From positions 1 through 34,010 of the forward strand of contig NZ_JAHHIT010000099.1 of the NCBI RefSeq assembly GCF_024539675.1: a stretch of 34,010 nt of DNA, given 5' to 3'. This DNA is from Streptomyces hilarionis (lineage in GTDB: Bacteria; Actinomycetota; Actinomycetes; Streptomycetales; Streptomycetaceae). Below, one piece after another: positions 1 through 8,041 of this stretch; within the stretch, counting starts at the first letter, position 1, and each line of letters starts with the position of its first letter. A program made the translations under genes and the position numbers. Below the pieces are notes generated by a model. That model had not been told where the DNA came from. It made no database searches and worked only from the letters and a program-made list of their open reading frames with translations.

Positions 1-26
1 TTGCGATCGCACGCACCAGACGCCGC

Positions 27-46
27 CGGGCCCGCCCTCCGGGCGG
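27..46 (-). terminator. Possible terminator after the potassium channel gene
   Basis: CCGCCC (32-37) and GGGCGG (41-46) form a short 6-bp hairpin with a 3-base loop, about 25 bases past the stop of the minus-strand channel gene. There is no U-tract, as is usual in Streptomyces. Nothing else is recognised in 1-70. Confidence 0.35.
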
Positions 47-70
47 ACGACGCTACTTTCGAAACACGCC

Positions 71-847
71 CTAGGCGGACGGCCGGCGGCCGGCCAGCGG
101 CGAGGCTTCCCGATCGCCTTCCCGCAGCGCCTCGACCTCCCGGCGCAGCGCCCGCACCTCCTCCGTCAGCGCCAGGATCGCCGCCGTCTGGGCGCGTTCC
201 TCGACGTCGTCCTTGTCGAACCGCTCGATGAACCACGCCGCGATGTTCGCGGTCACCACACCGAGCAGCGCGATCCCCGACAGCATCAGCCCGACGGCGA
301 TGATCCGTCCCAGCCCGGTGGTCGGCGAGTGGTCCCCGTACCCCACCGTCGTCATCGTCGTGAACGACCACCACAGGGCGTCACCCAGGGTGCGGATGTT
401 CCCGTCCGGCGACTCCCGTTCGACCGACAGCACGGCGAGCGAACCGAACATCAGCAGCCCGACGACCGCCCCCACGACGTAGGTGGTCATCCGGATCTGC
501 GAGGCCATCCGCGCCCGCCGCCCCACCAGCAGCAGGGTCGACACGAGCCGCAGCAGCCGCAGCGGTTGCAGCAGGGGCAGCACCACCGCGCACAGGTCCA
601 GCCAGTGCGTCCGCACGAACCGGCGCCGCTCGGGCGTCAGCGCCAGCCGGACCACGTAGTCGGCGGCGAACGTCCCCCACACGGCCCACTCCACCGAGGT
701 GCACGCGACCGTCAGCTCGCGGCCGGCGGAGGTGTCCACGATCGGCACCGCGTAGGCCAGGGCGAACACCACGGTGAGGGCCAGCAACGGCCGCTGGGTC
801 CACTGCTCCCACCGGGCCTGCCGGTCCTTGGCGGTTCCTCGTCGCAT
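71..847 (-). CDS. Voltage-gated-type potassium channel
   Basis: Predicted 258-residue membrane protein that would conduct K+ across the cytoplasmic membrane. The selectivity filter TVGYGD is at residues 167-172, between a pore helix (LWWSFTTMT) and the last membrane helix (about 182-206). An arginine-containing S4-like segment lies at about 97-112 and hydrophobic stretches fit a six-helix subunit. The C-terminal tail (about 215-242) is charged and heptad-like, probably a coiled coil. The open frame continues upstream, but ATG at 845-847 is the first plausible start that gives a normal-length channel. No clear Shine-Dalgarno sequence precedes it, so the start is moderately certain. It lies downstream of aceE on the same strand, with a hairpin between them, so it may have its own promoter. 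Which ligand or voltage gates it cannot be read from the sequence. Confidence 0.9.
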   Translation of the reverse strand: MRRGTAKDRQARWEQWTQRPLLALTVVFALAYAVPIVDTSAGRELTVACTSVEWAVWGTFAADYVVRLALTPERRRFVRTHWLDLCAVVLPLLQPLRLLRLVSTLLLVGRRARMASQIRMTTYVVGAVVGLLMFGSLAVLSVERESPDGNIRTLGDALWWSFTTMTTVGYGDHSPTTGLGRIIAVGLMLSGIALLGVVTANIAAWFIERFDKDDVEERAQTAAILALTEEVRALRREVEALREGDREASPLAGRRPSA

Positions 848-870
848 GTCCGCATAGTAAAGAACGAGTA

Positions 871-902
871 AGGGGCGGGGGAGCCGAAGCCCCACCGCCC
901 CT
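871..902 (-). terminator. aceE terminator hairpin
   Basis: AGGGGCGG (871-878) pairs with CCGCCCCT (895-902), with an inner GGG/CCC extension, starting 17 bases past the aceE stop. It separates aceE from the channel gene downstream. No U-tract. Confidence 0.6.
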
Positions 903-918
903 CGCGCGCGGGTGACCG

Positions 919-3666
919 CTACGCGTCGCCCCCGGCGACCCCCGGGTCCGCCGCCGACGCGTCCAGCAGCTGGTAGCGGTCGATGGCCTGCTTCAGCAGC
1001 GACCGGTCGACCCGGCCCTCCTTGGCCAGCTCGGTGAGCACGCCGACGACCACCGACTGGGCGTCGATGTGGAAGAACCGGCGCGCCGCGCCCCGGGTGT
1101 CGGCGAAGCCGAAGCCGTCCGCCCCCAGCGACTGGTACGTGCCCGGCACCCAGCGGGCGATCTGGTCCGGCACCGAGCGCATCCAGTCCGAGACGGCCAC
1201 GAACGGCCCCTCGGCCCCGGCGAGCTTGCGCGTCACGTACGGCACCCGCTGCTCCTCCTCCGGGTGCAGCAGGTTGTGCCGCTCGACCTCGACGGCCTCG
1301 CGCCGCAGCTCGTTCCAGGAGGTCGCCGACCACACGTCCGCCCGGACGTTCCAGTCCTCGGCGAGGATCCGCTGCGCCTCGACCGCCCAGGGGACCGCCA
1401 CGCCGGAGGCGATGATCTGCGCCGGGATCGCGCCCGACGTGCCCTCGCTGAACCGGTGGATGCCCTTGAGGATGCCTTCGACGTCCACGTTCTCCGGCTC
1501 GGCCGGGTGCTGGATGGGCTCGTTGTAGACGGTCAGGTAGTAGAAGACGTCCTCGCCGTGCGGGTGCTCGGCGGAGCTGCCGTACATCCTGCGGAGGCCG
1601 TCCTGCACGATGTGCGCGATCTCGAAGCCGAACGCCGGGTCGTAGGCGACGCAGCCCGGGTTCGTCGAGGCGAGCAGCTGGGAGTGGCCGTCCGCGTGCT
1701 GGAGGCCCTCGCCGGTCAGCGTCGTGCGGCCGGCGGTCGCGCCCAGGACGAAACCGCGCGCCAGCTGGTCGGACATCTGCCAGAACTGGTCGCCGGTGCG
1801 CTGGAAACCGAACATCGAGTAGAAGACGTAGACCGGGATCAGCGGCTCGCCGTGCGTCGCGTACGCCGACCCCGCCGCGATCAGGGACGCCGTGCAGCCG
1901 GCCTCCGAGATGCCGTCGTGCAGCATCTGCCCGGTCGGCGACTCCTTGTACGCGAGCAGCAGCTCACGGTCCACCGACTCGTACTGCTGCCCCAGCGGGT
2001 TGTAGATCTTCGCACTCGGGAAGAAGGAGTCCATGCCGAACGTGCGGTACTCGTCCGGCGCGATCAGCACGAACCGCTTGCCGAGCTCCTTGTCCCGCAT
2101 GAGGTCCTTGAGGAGGCGGACGAACGCCATGGTCGTGGCGATCGACTGCTGACCCGAACCCTTCTTCACGGTCGCGTACGTCTTGTCGTCCGGCAGTGCG
2201 AGCGGCTCGGAGCGCACGACACGGGTCGGGACATAGCCCCCGAGGCCCTTGCGGCGGTCGTGCATGTACTGGATCTCCTCCGAGTTCCGGCCGGGGTGGA
2301 AGTACGGCGGGAGGCCGCTGTCCAGCTCCTTGTCGGAGATCGGCAGGTGCAGCCGGTCGCGGAAGCCCTTGAGGTCGGCGACCGTCAGCTTCTTCATCTG
2401 GTGCGTGGCGTTGCGGCCCTCGAAGTTGGGCCCCAGCGTCCAGCCCTTGACCGTCTTGGCGAGGATGACGGTCGGCTGCCCGGTGTGCTCCACGGCCGCC
2501 TTGAAGGCCGCGTAGATCTTCTTGTGGTCGTGGCCGCCGCGGCCCAGGTGCAGGATCTGGTCGTCGGTCATGCCCTCGACCATCGCGCGCAGCCGCTGGT
2601 CGTCGCCGAAGAAGTGGTCGCGGATGTACGAACCGGACTCGGTGGCGTAGGTCTGGAACTGGCCGTCCGGGGTCGTGTTCATCCGGTTGACCAGGATGCC
2701 GTCGCGGTCCTGCGCGAGCAGCGGGTCCCAGGACCGGTCCCAGATCAGCTTGATCACGTTCCAGCCGGCGCCGCGGAAGACGGACTCCAGCTCCTGGATG
2801 ACCTTGCCGTTGCCGCGCACCGGGCCGTCGAGCCGCTGAAGGTTGCAGTTGACGACGAAGGTCAGGTTGTCCAGGCCCTCGCGGGCGGCGATGGTGAGCT
2901 GGCCGAGCGACTCCGGCTCGTCCATCTCGCCGTCGCCGAGGAACGCCCACACGTGCGACTTCGAGGTGTCGGCGATCCCGCGCGCGTGCATGTAGCGGTT
3001 CATCCGCGCCTGGTAGATCGCGCCGATCGGGCCGAGGCCCATCGAGACCGTCGGGAACTCCCAGAAGTCCGGCATCAGCCGCGGGTGCGGGTAGGAGGAC
3101 AGCCCGTGCGGCGCCTTCGACTTCTCCTGGCGGAACGCGTCGAGGTTGTCCTCGGTGAGCCGGTCGAGCAGGAACGCGCGCGCGTAGATGCCCGGCGAGG
3201 CGTGCCCCTGGAAGAAGACCTGGTCGCCGCCGTCGCCCTCGTCCTTGCCGCGGAAGAAGTGGTTGAAGCCGACGTCGTACAGGGACGCGGAGGAGGCGAA
3301 GGTGGCGATGTGACCGCCCACGCCGATGCCCGGGCGCTGGGCCCTGGACACCATCACGGCCGCGTTCCAGCGGGTCGCGTTGAGGATCTTGCGCTCGATC
3401 TCCTCGTTGCCCGGGAAGAACGGCTCGGCCCTGGTGGGGATGGTGTTGACGTAGTCCGTGCTGCGCATCTCGGGCACGGCCACGCGCTTCTCGCGGGCCC
3501 GCTCGATCAGGCGCAGCATGAGGTAGCGGGCCCGCTCCCGGCCGCGCTCGTCGATCGCGGCGTCGAGGGAGTCGAGCCACTCCTGGGTTTCCTCGGGATC
3601 GAAGTCAGGAACCTGACTCGGAAGGCCGCCAATGATGATCGGGTTGCGATCGGATCCGGAAGCCAC
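919..3666 (-). CDS. aceE: Pyruvate dehydrogenase E1 component, homodimeric type
   Basis: 915 residues, full length for the single-chain (alpha2) AceE family. The enzyme decarboxylates pyruvate with thiamine diphosphate and passes the acetyl group to the E2 lipoyl domain in the cytoplasmic pyruvate dehydrogenase complex. The ThDP/Mg2+ motif starts GDGEMDEPES at residues 244-253 and ends near NCN about 28 residues later. Other family blocks are visible, such as VGGHIATFASSASLYDVGFNHFF near residue 115 and GFQRTGDQFWQMSDQ in the pyrimidine-binding half. The start is GTG at 3664-3666, preceded by AAGGA at good spacing. The divergent gene is a DUF3052 protein, an arrangement I recall as common in actinobacteria. 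No E2 or E3 gene lies nearby. Confidence 0.97.
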   Translation of the reverse strand: MASGSDRNPIIIGGLPSQVPDFDPEETQEWLDSLDAAIDERGRERARYLMLRLIERAREKRVAVPEMRSTDYVNTIPTRAEPFFPGNEEIERKILNATRWNAAVMVSRAQRPGIGVGGHIATFASSASLYDVGFNHFFRGKDEGDGGDQVFFQGHASPGIYARAFLLDRLTEDNLDAFRQEKSKAPHGLSSYPHPRLMPDFWEFPTVSMGLGPIGAIYQARMNRYMHARGIADTSKSHVWAFLGDGEMDEPESLGQLTIAAREGLDNLTFVVNCNLQRLDGPVRGNGKVIQELESVFRGAGWNVIKLIWDRSWDPLLAQDRDGILVNRMNTTPDGQFQTYATESGSYIRDHFFGDDQRLRAMVEGMTDDQILHLGRGGHDHKKIYAAFKAAVEHTGQPTVILAKTVKGWTLGPNFEGRNATHQMKKLTVADLKGFRDRLHLPISDKELDSGLPPYFHPGRNSEEIQYMHDRRKGLGGYVPTRVVRSEPLALPDDKTYATVKKGSGQQSIATTMAFVRLLKDLMRDKELGKRFVLIAPDEYRTFGMDSFFPSAKIYNPLGQQYESVDRELLLAYKESPTGQMLHDGISEAGCTASLIAAGSAYATHGEPLIPVYVFYSMFGFQRTGDQFWQMSDQLARGFVLGATAGRTTLTGEGLQHADGHSQLLASTNPGCVAYDPAFGFEIAHIVQDGLRRMYGSSAEHPHGEDVFYYLTVYNEPIQHPAEPENVDVEGILKGIHRFSEGTSGAIPAQIIASGVAVPWAVEAQRILAEDWNVRADVWSATSWNELRREAVEVERHNLLHPEEEQRVPYVTRKLAGAEGPFVAVSDWMRSVPDQIARWVPGTYQSLGADGFGFADTRGAARRFFHIDAQSVVVGVLTELAKEGRVDRSLLKQAIDRYQLLDASAADPGVAGGDA

Positions 3667-4093
3667 GCTGGTCCTTACCTGTCAGAGGGCTGTGTGGGGC
3701 TGTTTTCTCTCGCTGGGGGTCTCACCGGTATGAAGCTGCTTCTCCAGTAGCTGCACCGCCCCCATCGTGTACCTAGGGGCCGCAAACGTCATCTCTACCC
3801 CGAGGTAACCGGCACCCGTTCGAATCTCGTACCCTTGGATGGTTCTCAAATACGCAAACAGGGCAGATAGGTGTGGTGTGCGTCACCATCCGTCCGCATC
3901 GAGTGCCTGGAGTTGCGTCGACACGGCCAGGATCGTCACCGTTTCGGCGGTCCGAACCGCCGGGTACTTGCGCGATCCGTCCCGCCCGTGTGGACTACGG
4001 CCAATGCTTCGCGCACGCGCGTGGCTGAGATTCCCCCACGCCCTGGACGGGCCCGGGGGCACCCCCATCCAAATCATGATCAGGAGGCAACCC
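3667..4093. other. Divergent intergenic region aceE / DUF3052
   Basis: 427 bases with no credible gene. It must hold the promoters of both flanking genes, but I could not match a convincing -35/-10 pair on either strand. The one clear structure is a hairpin, CGGCGGT (3945-3951), loop CCGA, ACCGCCG (3956-3962), in the leader of the plus-strand gene, possibly an attenuator. A C/G-rich stretch at about 4048-4070 can also fold. Confidence 0.5.
4082..4087 (+). promoter_or_regulatory. Ribosome binding site deciding the DUF3052 start
   Basis: AGGAGG at 4082-4087 sits 6 bases before GTG 4094. It favours that start over the ATG at 4076-4078 and over longer upstream readings of the same frame. Confidence 0.8.
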
Positions 4094-4531
4094 GTGAGCG
4101 CGACCGCGGACCACGCGGAGGAGCGGACCAGCCCTGCCGTCAGGCTGGGTTTCCAGCCCGAGCAGGTGGTCCAGGAGATCGGCTACGACGACGACGTCGA
4201 CCAGGAGCTCCGCGAGTCCATCGAGGAAGTCATCGGCAGCGATCTGGTGGACGAGGACTACGACGACGTCGCCGACGCCGTAGTGCTCTGGTTCCGCGAC
4301 GATGACGGAGACCTGACGGATGCGCTGGTGGACGCCACCACGTACATCGAAGAAGGCGGGTCGATCCTCCTCCTGACGCCGAAGACCGGCCGTACGGGAT
4401 ACGTGGAGCCGAGCGACATCTCCGAAGCCGCGACGACTGCGGGTCTGTCGGCCAGCAAGAGCGTCAGCGTGGGCAAGGACTGGAGCGGCAGCCGGCTGGT
4501 GACGCCCAAGGCGGCCAAGTCCAAGAAGTGA
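4094..4531 (+). CDS. DUF3052 family protein
   Basis: 145-residue acidic cytoplasmic protein of unknown function, recognised as the actinobacterial DUF3052 family. It begins MSATADHAEERTSPAVRLGF and has an acidic middle (YDDDVDQEL, VDEDYDDVADAVVLWFRDDDGDL), then a GYVEPSDISEAATTAGL segment and a basic tail ending AKSKK. No signal peptide or membrane helix is visible. The GTG start is fixed by AGGAGG six bases upstream. It is divergent from aceE and followed by a strong hairpin, so it is probably monocistronic. The alternating segments resemble a small alpha/beta fold, but I see no catalytic motif and assign no activity. Confidence 0.88.
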   Translation: MSATADHAEERTSPAVRLGFQPEQVVQEIGYDDDVDQELRESIEEVIGSDLVDEDYDDVADAVVLWFRDDDGDLTDALVDATTYIEEGGSILLLTPKTGRTGYVEPSDISEAATTAGLSASKSVSVGKDWSGSRLVTPKAAKSKK

Positions 4532-4567
4532 CGTCCGAGGAGTGACGTCCCAGAAGTGATCGAGCCC

Positions 4568-4600
4568 GGACGGGCCGGGTCCCCGCGACCCGGCCCGTCC
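4568..4600 (+). terminator. Terminator after DUF3052 gene
   Basis: A perfect 14-bp stem, 4568-4581 with 4587-4600 (GGACGGGCCGGGTC and its complement), around a 5-base loop. It starts 37 bases after the stop codon. Confidence 0.8.
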
Positions 4601-4666
4601 GTCGCTCCCGGTGGTCGCTGCGTAGGCTGGTCCCACCCAGACAGCCCACGAAGGGACATCCAGGCG

Positions 4667-5125
4667 ATGGCGATCCAGGTCGGCGACAAGGCCCCCGACT
4701 TCGAGCTCAAGGACAACCACGGCCGGGACGTGAGGCTCTCCGACTTCCGGGGGAGCAAGAACGTGGTCCTGCTCTTCTACCCCTTCGCCTTCACCGGCGT
4801 GTGCACGGGCGAGCTGTGCGAGGTGCGCGACAACCTCCCGAGGTTCGCCGACCGCGAGACCGAGGTGCTGGCCGTCTCCAACGACTCCATCCACACCCTG
4901 CGCGTCTTCGCCGAGCAGGAGGGCCTGGAGTACCCGCTGCTCAGCGACTTCTGGCCGCACGGCGAGGTCTCCCGCGCCTACGGCGTCTTCGCCGAGGACA
5001 AGGGCTGCGCGGTGCGCGGCACCTTCGTCATCGACAAGGAGGGCGTCGTGCGCTGGACGGTCGTCAACGCGCTGCCCGACGCCCGCGACCTCGGCGCGTA
5101 CGTGAAGGCGCTCGACACCCTCTGA
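4667..5125 (+). CDS. AhpE-like peroxiredoxin
   Basis: 152-residue thiol peroxidase that would reduce H2O2, organic peroxides or peroxynitrite in the cytoplasm. The thioredoxin-fold peroxiredoxin core is complete: VGDKAPDFELKD at the N-terminus, the active-site loop FYPFAFTGVCTGELC with the peroxidatic Cys46, and the conserved active-site Arg117 in the strand before TFVID. A second cysteine, Cys51, sits five residues after Cys46, as in Bcp-type enzymes, and Cys114 is also present. Mycobacterial AhpE, to which the rest looks closest, is 1-Cys, so the resolving mechanism is open. ATG 4667 is preceded by AAGGGA about ten bases upstream. It lies between DUF3052 and the TerD genes with a hairpin on each side, so it is likely a separate oxidative-stress transcript. 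Confidence 0.92.
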   Translation: MAIQVGDKAPDFELKDNHGRDVRLSDFRGSKNVVLLFYPFAFTGVCTGELCEVRDNLPRFADRETEVLAVSNDSIHTLRVFAEQEGLEYPLLSDFWPHGEVSRAYGVFAEDKGCAVRGTFVIDKEGVVRWTVVNALPDARDLGAYVKALDTL

Positions 5126-5130
5126 TCCCG

Positions 5131-5154
5131 CCGGGCGGGTTCGCGCGCGCCCGG
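5131..5154 (+). terminator. Terminator after peroxiredoxin gene
   Basis: CCGGGCG (5131-5137) pairs with CGCCCGG (5148-5154) around a 10-base loop, starting 6 bases after the stop. Other pairings of this GC-rich stretch are possible. Confidence 0.5.
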
Positions 5155-5297
5155 ATCGCGGCGCGCCGATCCCGACACCCCGTGATTGTTCGGGTGCGGG
5201 GCCTGCGTCCTGCGGGAACCCGTCACTAGGATCGACTCGTTGATCCGATATCCAACGCACGACGGGGCTCCCGCCCCAGGACACCAATGGAGGACTC

Positions 5298-5873
5298 GTG
5301 GGAGTCAGCCTCAGCAAGGGCGGCAACGTTTCGCTGACCAAGGAGGCCCCGGGCCTGACCGCGGTCATCGTCGGTCTGGGGTGGGACGTGCGCACCACGA
5401 CCGGCACCGACTTCGACCTGGACGCCAGCGCGCTGCTGCTGAACAACTCGGGCAAGGTCGGCAGCGACGCCAACTTCGTCTTCTTCAACAACCTCAAGAG
5501 CCCCGACGGCTCGGTCGAGCACACCGGTGACAACACCACCGGTGAGGGCGAGGGCGACGACGAGGCGATCAAGGTGAACCTCGCCGCGGTCCCGGCCGAC
5601 GTCGAGAAGATCGTCTTCCCGGTCTCGATCTACGACGCCGAGAACCGCCAGCAGTCCTTCGGGCAGGTGCGCAACGCGTTCATCCGCGTCGTGAACCAGG
5701 CCGGCGGCGCCGAGATCGCCCGCTACGACCTGAGCGAGGACGCGTCGACCGAGACCGCCATGGTCTTCGGCGAGCTCTACCGGCACGGCGCCGAGTGGAA
5801 GTTCCGGGCCATCGGCCAGGGCTACGCGTCGGGCCTGCGCGGCATCGCGCAGGACTTCGGCGTCAACGTCTGA
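5298..5873 (+). CDS. terD: TerD family tellurium/stress resistance protein (copy 1)
   Basis: 191-residue single-domain TerD protein. Members of this family bind Ca2+ through conserved acidic residues and are linked to tellurite, oxidative and envelope stress; the exact role in Streptomyces is unsettled. Visible signatures are GVSLSKGGNVSLTK at the N-terminus, FDLDASALLL, the acidic loop DGSVEHTGDNTTGEGEGDDE, the YDLSEDASTETAMVFGELYR block and the ending GYASGLRGIAQDFGVNV. The GTG start at 5298 follows GGAGGA at tight spacing. The next gene is a paralog about 0.7 kb downstream, separated by a strong hairpin. Upstream, GGAAC at 5216-5220 could belong to an ECF-type promoter, but I could not pair it convincingly. 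Confidence 0.95.
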   Translation: MGVSLSKGGNVSLTKEAPGLTAVIVGLGWDVRTTTGTDFDLDASALLLNNSGKVGSDANFVFFNNLKSPDGSVEHTGDNTTGEGEGDDEAIKVNLAAVPADVEKIVFPVSIYDAENRQQSFGQVRNAFIRVVNQAGGAEIARYDLSEDASTETAMVFGELYRHGAEWKFRAIGQGYASGLRGIAQDFGVNV

Positions 5874-5906
5874 GCCGCGGGGCCGAACACACCGATCGCC
5901 CGCTCC

Positions 5907-5941
5907 GTCCGGCGCCGCACCGTTTACGGTCGGCGCCGGAC
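5907..5941 (+). terminator. Hairpin between the two terD genes
   Basis: GTCCGGCGCCG (5907-5917) pairs with CGGCGCCGGAC (5931-5941), and the stem continues inside as ACCG-TTTA-CGGT with one bulged C. It is a strong terminator or processing signal, so the two paralogs may be transcribed at different levels. Confidence 0.75.
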
Positions 5942-6006
5942 GCGCAGGACAACCAAGAGCAGCACGGCACATCGCACCGGGCACCACCTAGGGGAGGACC
6001 AGCAAC

Positions 6007-6582
6007 ATGGGCGTCACGCTCGCCAAGGGAGGCAACGTCTCCCTGTCCAAGGCCGCGCCGAACCTCACTCAGGTGATGGTCGGACTCGGCTGGGACGCGC
6101 GCTCCACCACCGGAGCCCCCTTCGACCTGGACGCCAGCGCGCTGCTGTGCACCAACGGGCGGGTGATGGGGGACGAGTGGTTCGTCTTCTACAACCAGCT
6201 CACGAGCCCGGACGGCTCGGTCGAGCACACCGGCGACAACCTCACCGGCGAGGGCGAGGGCGACGACGAGTCGCTGCTGGTGAACCTCCCCCAGGTGCCG
6301 CCGCAGTGCGACAAGATCGTCTTCCCGGTCTCCATCCACATGGCCGACGAGCGGGGCCAGACCTTCGGTCAGGTCGCCAACGCCTTCATCCGCGTCGTGA
6401 ACCAGGCCGACGGCCAGGAACTCGCCCGCTACGACCTGAGCGAGGACGCGAGCACCGAGACGGCCATGATCTTCGGCGAGCTCTACCGCTACCAGGGCGA
6501 GTGGAAGTTCAGGGCCGTGGGGCAGGGGTACGCGTCCGGCCTGCGGGGCATCGCCCTGGACTTCGGGGTGAACGTCTCCTAG
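6007..6582 (+). CDS. terD: TerD family tellurium/stress resistance protein (copy 2)
   Basis: 191 residues, the same length as copy 1 and alignable end to end without gaps. Shared blocks include FDLDASALL, DGSVEHTGDN, GEGEGDDE, YDLSEDASTETAM and GQGYASGLRGIA. It differs in having cysteines in the first half (ALLCTNG and PPQCDKIVF), which copy 1 lacks. The Ca2+-binding acidic residues are kept. ATG 6007 follows GGGAGGA with normal spacing. This is a tandem duplication, ancestral or recent. The cysteines could give copy 2 redox or soft-metal sensitivity, which is inference only. Confidence 0.95.
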   Translation: MGVTLAKGGNVSLSKAAPNLTQVMVGLGWDARSTTGAPFDLDASALLCTNGRVMGDEWFVFYNQLTSPDGSVEHTGDNLTGEGEGDDESLLVNLPQVPPQCDKIVFPVSIHMADERGQTFGQVANAFIRVVNQADGQELARYDLSEDASTETAMIFGELYRYQGEWKFRAVGQGYASGLRGIALDFGVNVS

Positions 6583-6616
6583 CGGCTACGGGCTCTTCGG
6601 CAACCCGGCTACCGGC

Positions 6617-6638
6617 CGGTACGGGACCACCTGTACCG
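6617..6638. promoter_or_regulatory. Inverted repeat upstream of the DUF475 gene
   Basis: CGGTAC (6617-6622) and GTACCG (6633-6638) are perfect inverted half-sites 10 bases apart, between terD copy 2 and the DUF475 gene. It could be an operator or a weak terminator. No -35/-10 pair is assigned. Confidence 0.3.
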
Positions 6639-6740
6639 CACGTAACGGTCGACCCTTAGACTCAGCAGCTCAAGTCAACGTTTCGTAAAGCCGAGTACGG
6701 CGCGGGGAGGCCCTCCCCCCGGACCCTGTCCGGGAGGACC

Positions 6741-6757
6741 CCCAATACACGATTGGG
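6741..6757 (+). promoter_or_regulatory. Small leader hairpin just before the DUF475 start
   Basis: CCCAAT (6741-6746), loop ACACG, ATTGGG (6752-6757), ending 6 bases before GTG 6764. The only good Shine-Dalgarno sequence, GGGAGGA (6732-6738), lies about 25 bases from the start. Folding this hairpin would bring it close to the start codon. Confidence 0.4.
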
Positions 6758-6763
6758 TAGCCA

Positions 6764-7912
6764 GTGCTTCTGAAAACCTTCGGCTGGTCGTTCGCGATCA
6801 CCGCGCTCGGCCTCGTGGCGGCGGGCTTCTACGGGGGGTGGGAGGCGCTCGGCATCGTGGCGATCCTCTGCATCCTCGAGATCTCGCTGTCGTTCGACAA
6901 CGCGGTGGTCAACGCCGGGATCCTGAAGAAGATGAACGCCTTCTGGCAGAAGATCTTCCTCACGGTGGGCGTGCTGATCGCCGTCTTCGGCATGCGGCTG
7001 GTCTTCCCCGTCGTCATCGTCGCCATCAGCGCCAAGATCGGTCCGATCGACGCGGTGGACCTGGCGCTGAACGACAAGGACAAGTACCAGCAGCTCGTCA
7101 CCGACGCGCACCCGTCCATCGCCGCCTTCGGCGGCATGTTCCTGTTGATGATCTTCCTGGACTTCATCTTCGAGGACCGCGACATCCAGTGGCTGCGCTG
7201 GATCGAGCGCCCGCTCGCCAAGCTGGGCAAGGTCGACATGCTGTCGGTCTGCATCGCCCTGATCGTCCTGCTGATCACCGCCTTCACCTTCGCCACCCAC
7301 GCCCACCAGCACGGCGGAGCGCACGTCGACAAGGCGCAGACGGTCCTGATCTCCGGCATCGCCGGCCTGATCACGTACATGATCGTCGGCGGACTCTCCG
7401 GCTACTTCGAGGACAAGCTCGAGGAAGAGGAGGAGCGCGAGCACGAGGAGGAGGAAGAGGCCGCGCGCACCGGCAAGAAGCGTTCGCCGGTCGTCCTCGC
7501 CGGCCAGGCCGCCTTCTTCATGTTCCTCTACCTCGAGGTCCTGGACGCGTCCTTCTCCTTCGACGGCGTGATCGGCGCCTTCGCCATCACCAACGACATC
7601 GTCCTGATGGCCCTCGGCCTCGGCGTCGGCGCCATGTACGTCCGGTCGCTCACCGTGTACCTCGTGCGCCAGGGCACCCTCGACGACTACGTCTACCTGG
7701 AGCACGGCGCCCACTACGCGATCGGCGCACTCGCCGTCATCCTCATGGTCACCATCCAGTACCAGATCAACGAGGTCATCACCGGCCTCGTCGGCGTGGT
7801 CCTGATCGCCTGGTCCTTCTGGTCCTCCGTGCGTCGCAACAAGGCGCTGGCGGGGGCAGAGGGAAAAGCCCAGGGCTCGGACGACAAGACTGAGGTCTCG
7901 TCCGGGGTGTGA
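6764..7912 (+). CDS. DUF475 / TerC-superfamily integral membrane protein
   Basis: 382-residue polytopic membrane protein in the Ter island. TerC-like proteins are associated with metal export at the membrane, often Mn2+, and are proposed to dock soluble TerD proteins there. Two inverted-repeat-like motifs with membrane-embedded acidic residues are visible: LEISLSFDNAVVNAGIL near residues 41-57 and LEVLDASFSFDGVIGAF near 256-272. Between them is a strongly acidic cytoplasmic loop, EDKLEEEEEREHEEEEEAA, at about 217-235, which could bind cations or proteins. The GTG start lacks an adjacent Shine-Dalgarno sequence, and a hairpin intervenes. A strong terminator follows. The transported ion is not readable from the sequence. 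Confidence 0.9.
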   Translation: MLLKTFGWSFAITALGLVAAGFYGGWEALGIVAILCILEISLSFDNAVVNAGILKKMNAFWQKIFLTVGVLIAVFGMRLVFPVVIVAISAKIGPIDAVDLALNDKDKYQQLVTDAHPSIAAFGGMFLLMIFLDFIFEDRDIQWLRWIERPLAKLGKVDMLSVCIALIVLLITAFTFATHAHQHGGAHVDKAQTVLISGIAGLITYMIVGGLSGYFEDKLEEEEEREHEEEEEAARTGKKRSPVVLAGQAAFFMFLYLEVLDASFSFDGVIGAFAITNDIVLMALGLGVGAMYVRSLTVYLVRQGTLDDYVYLEHGAHYAIGALAVILMVTIQYQINEVITGLVGVVLIAWSFWSSVRRNKALAGAEGKAQGSDDKTEVSSGV

Positions 7913-7939
7913 CCGCTCGCCGAGTGAGGAACGCTCTGA

Positions 7940-7985
7940 ACGGGGCGGCCGACGAAGGACCCTGTCCTGCGCGCGGCCGCCCCGT
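7940..7985 (+). terminator. Terminator after the DUF475 gene
   Basis: ACGGGGCGGCC (7940-7950) pairs perfectly with GGCCGCCCCGT (7975-7985). The intervening bases can form a second stem, AGGAC/GTCCT. It starts 28 bases after the stop. Confidence 0.7.
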
Positions 7986-8041
7986 CGGTGTGTCCCGGCG
8001 AACGCCGTGGACACGGACGTGGGTGGATGTGGGGGGCGACA

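Noticed and set aside
1069..3750. 893-codon open frame on the plus strand opposite aceE
   Set aside because: It is a GC-bias shadow; its product is Arg/Val/Gly/Leu low complexity, while aceE on the other strand is unmistakable.
3815..3835. LexA box at GTTCGA (about 3828)
   Set aside because: Only one half-site; the other half does not match.
5200..5260. SigR or SigE promoter (GGAAC at 5216) before terD copy 1
   Set aside because: GGAAC to GTTG spacing is 19 rather than 18, and no good -10 at SigE spacing; too weak to list.
6583..6763. yybP-ykoY riboswitch before the DUF475 gene
   Set aside because: Considered because TerC-like genes often carry one, but the GGGGAGTAG and GCGAGACC halves seen at 31250-31352 are absent here.
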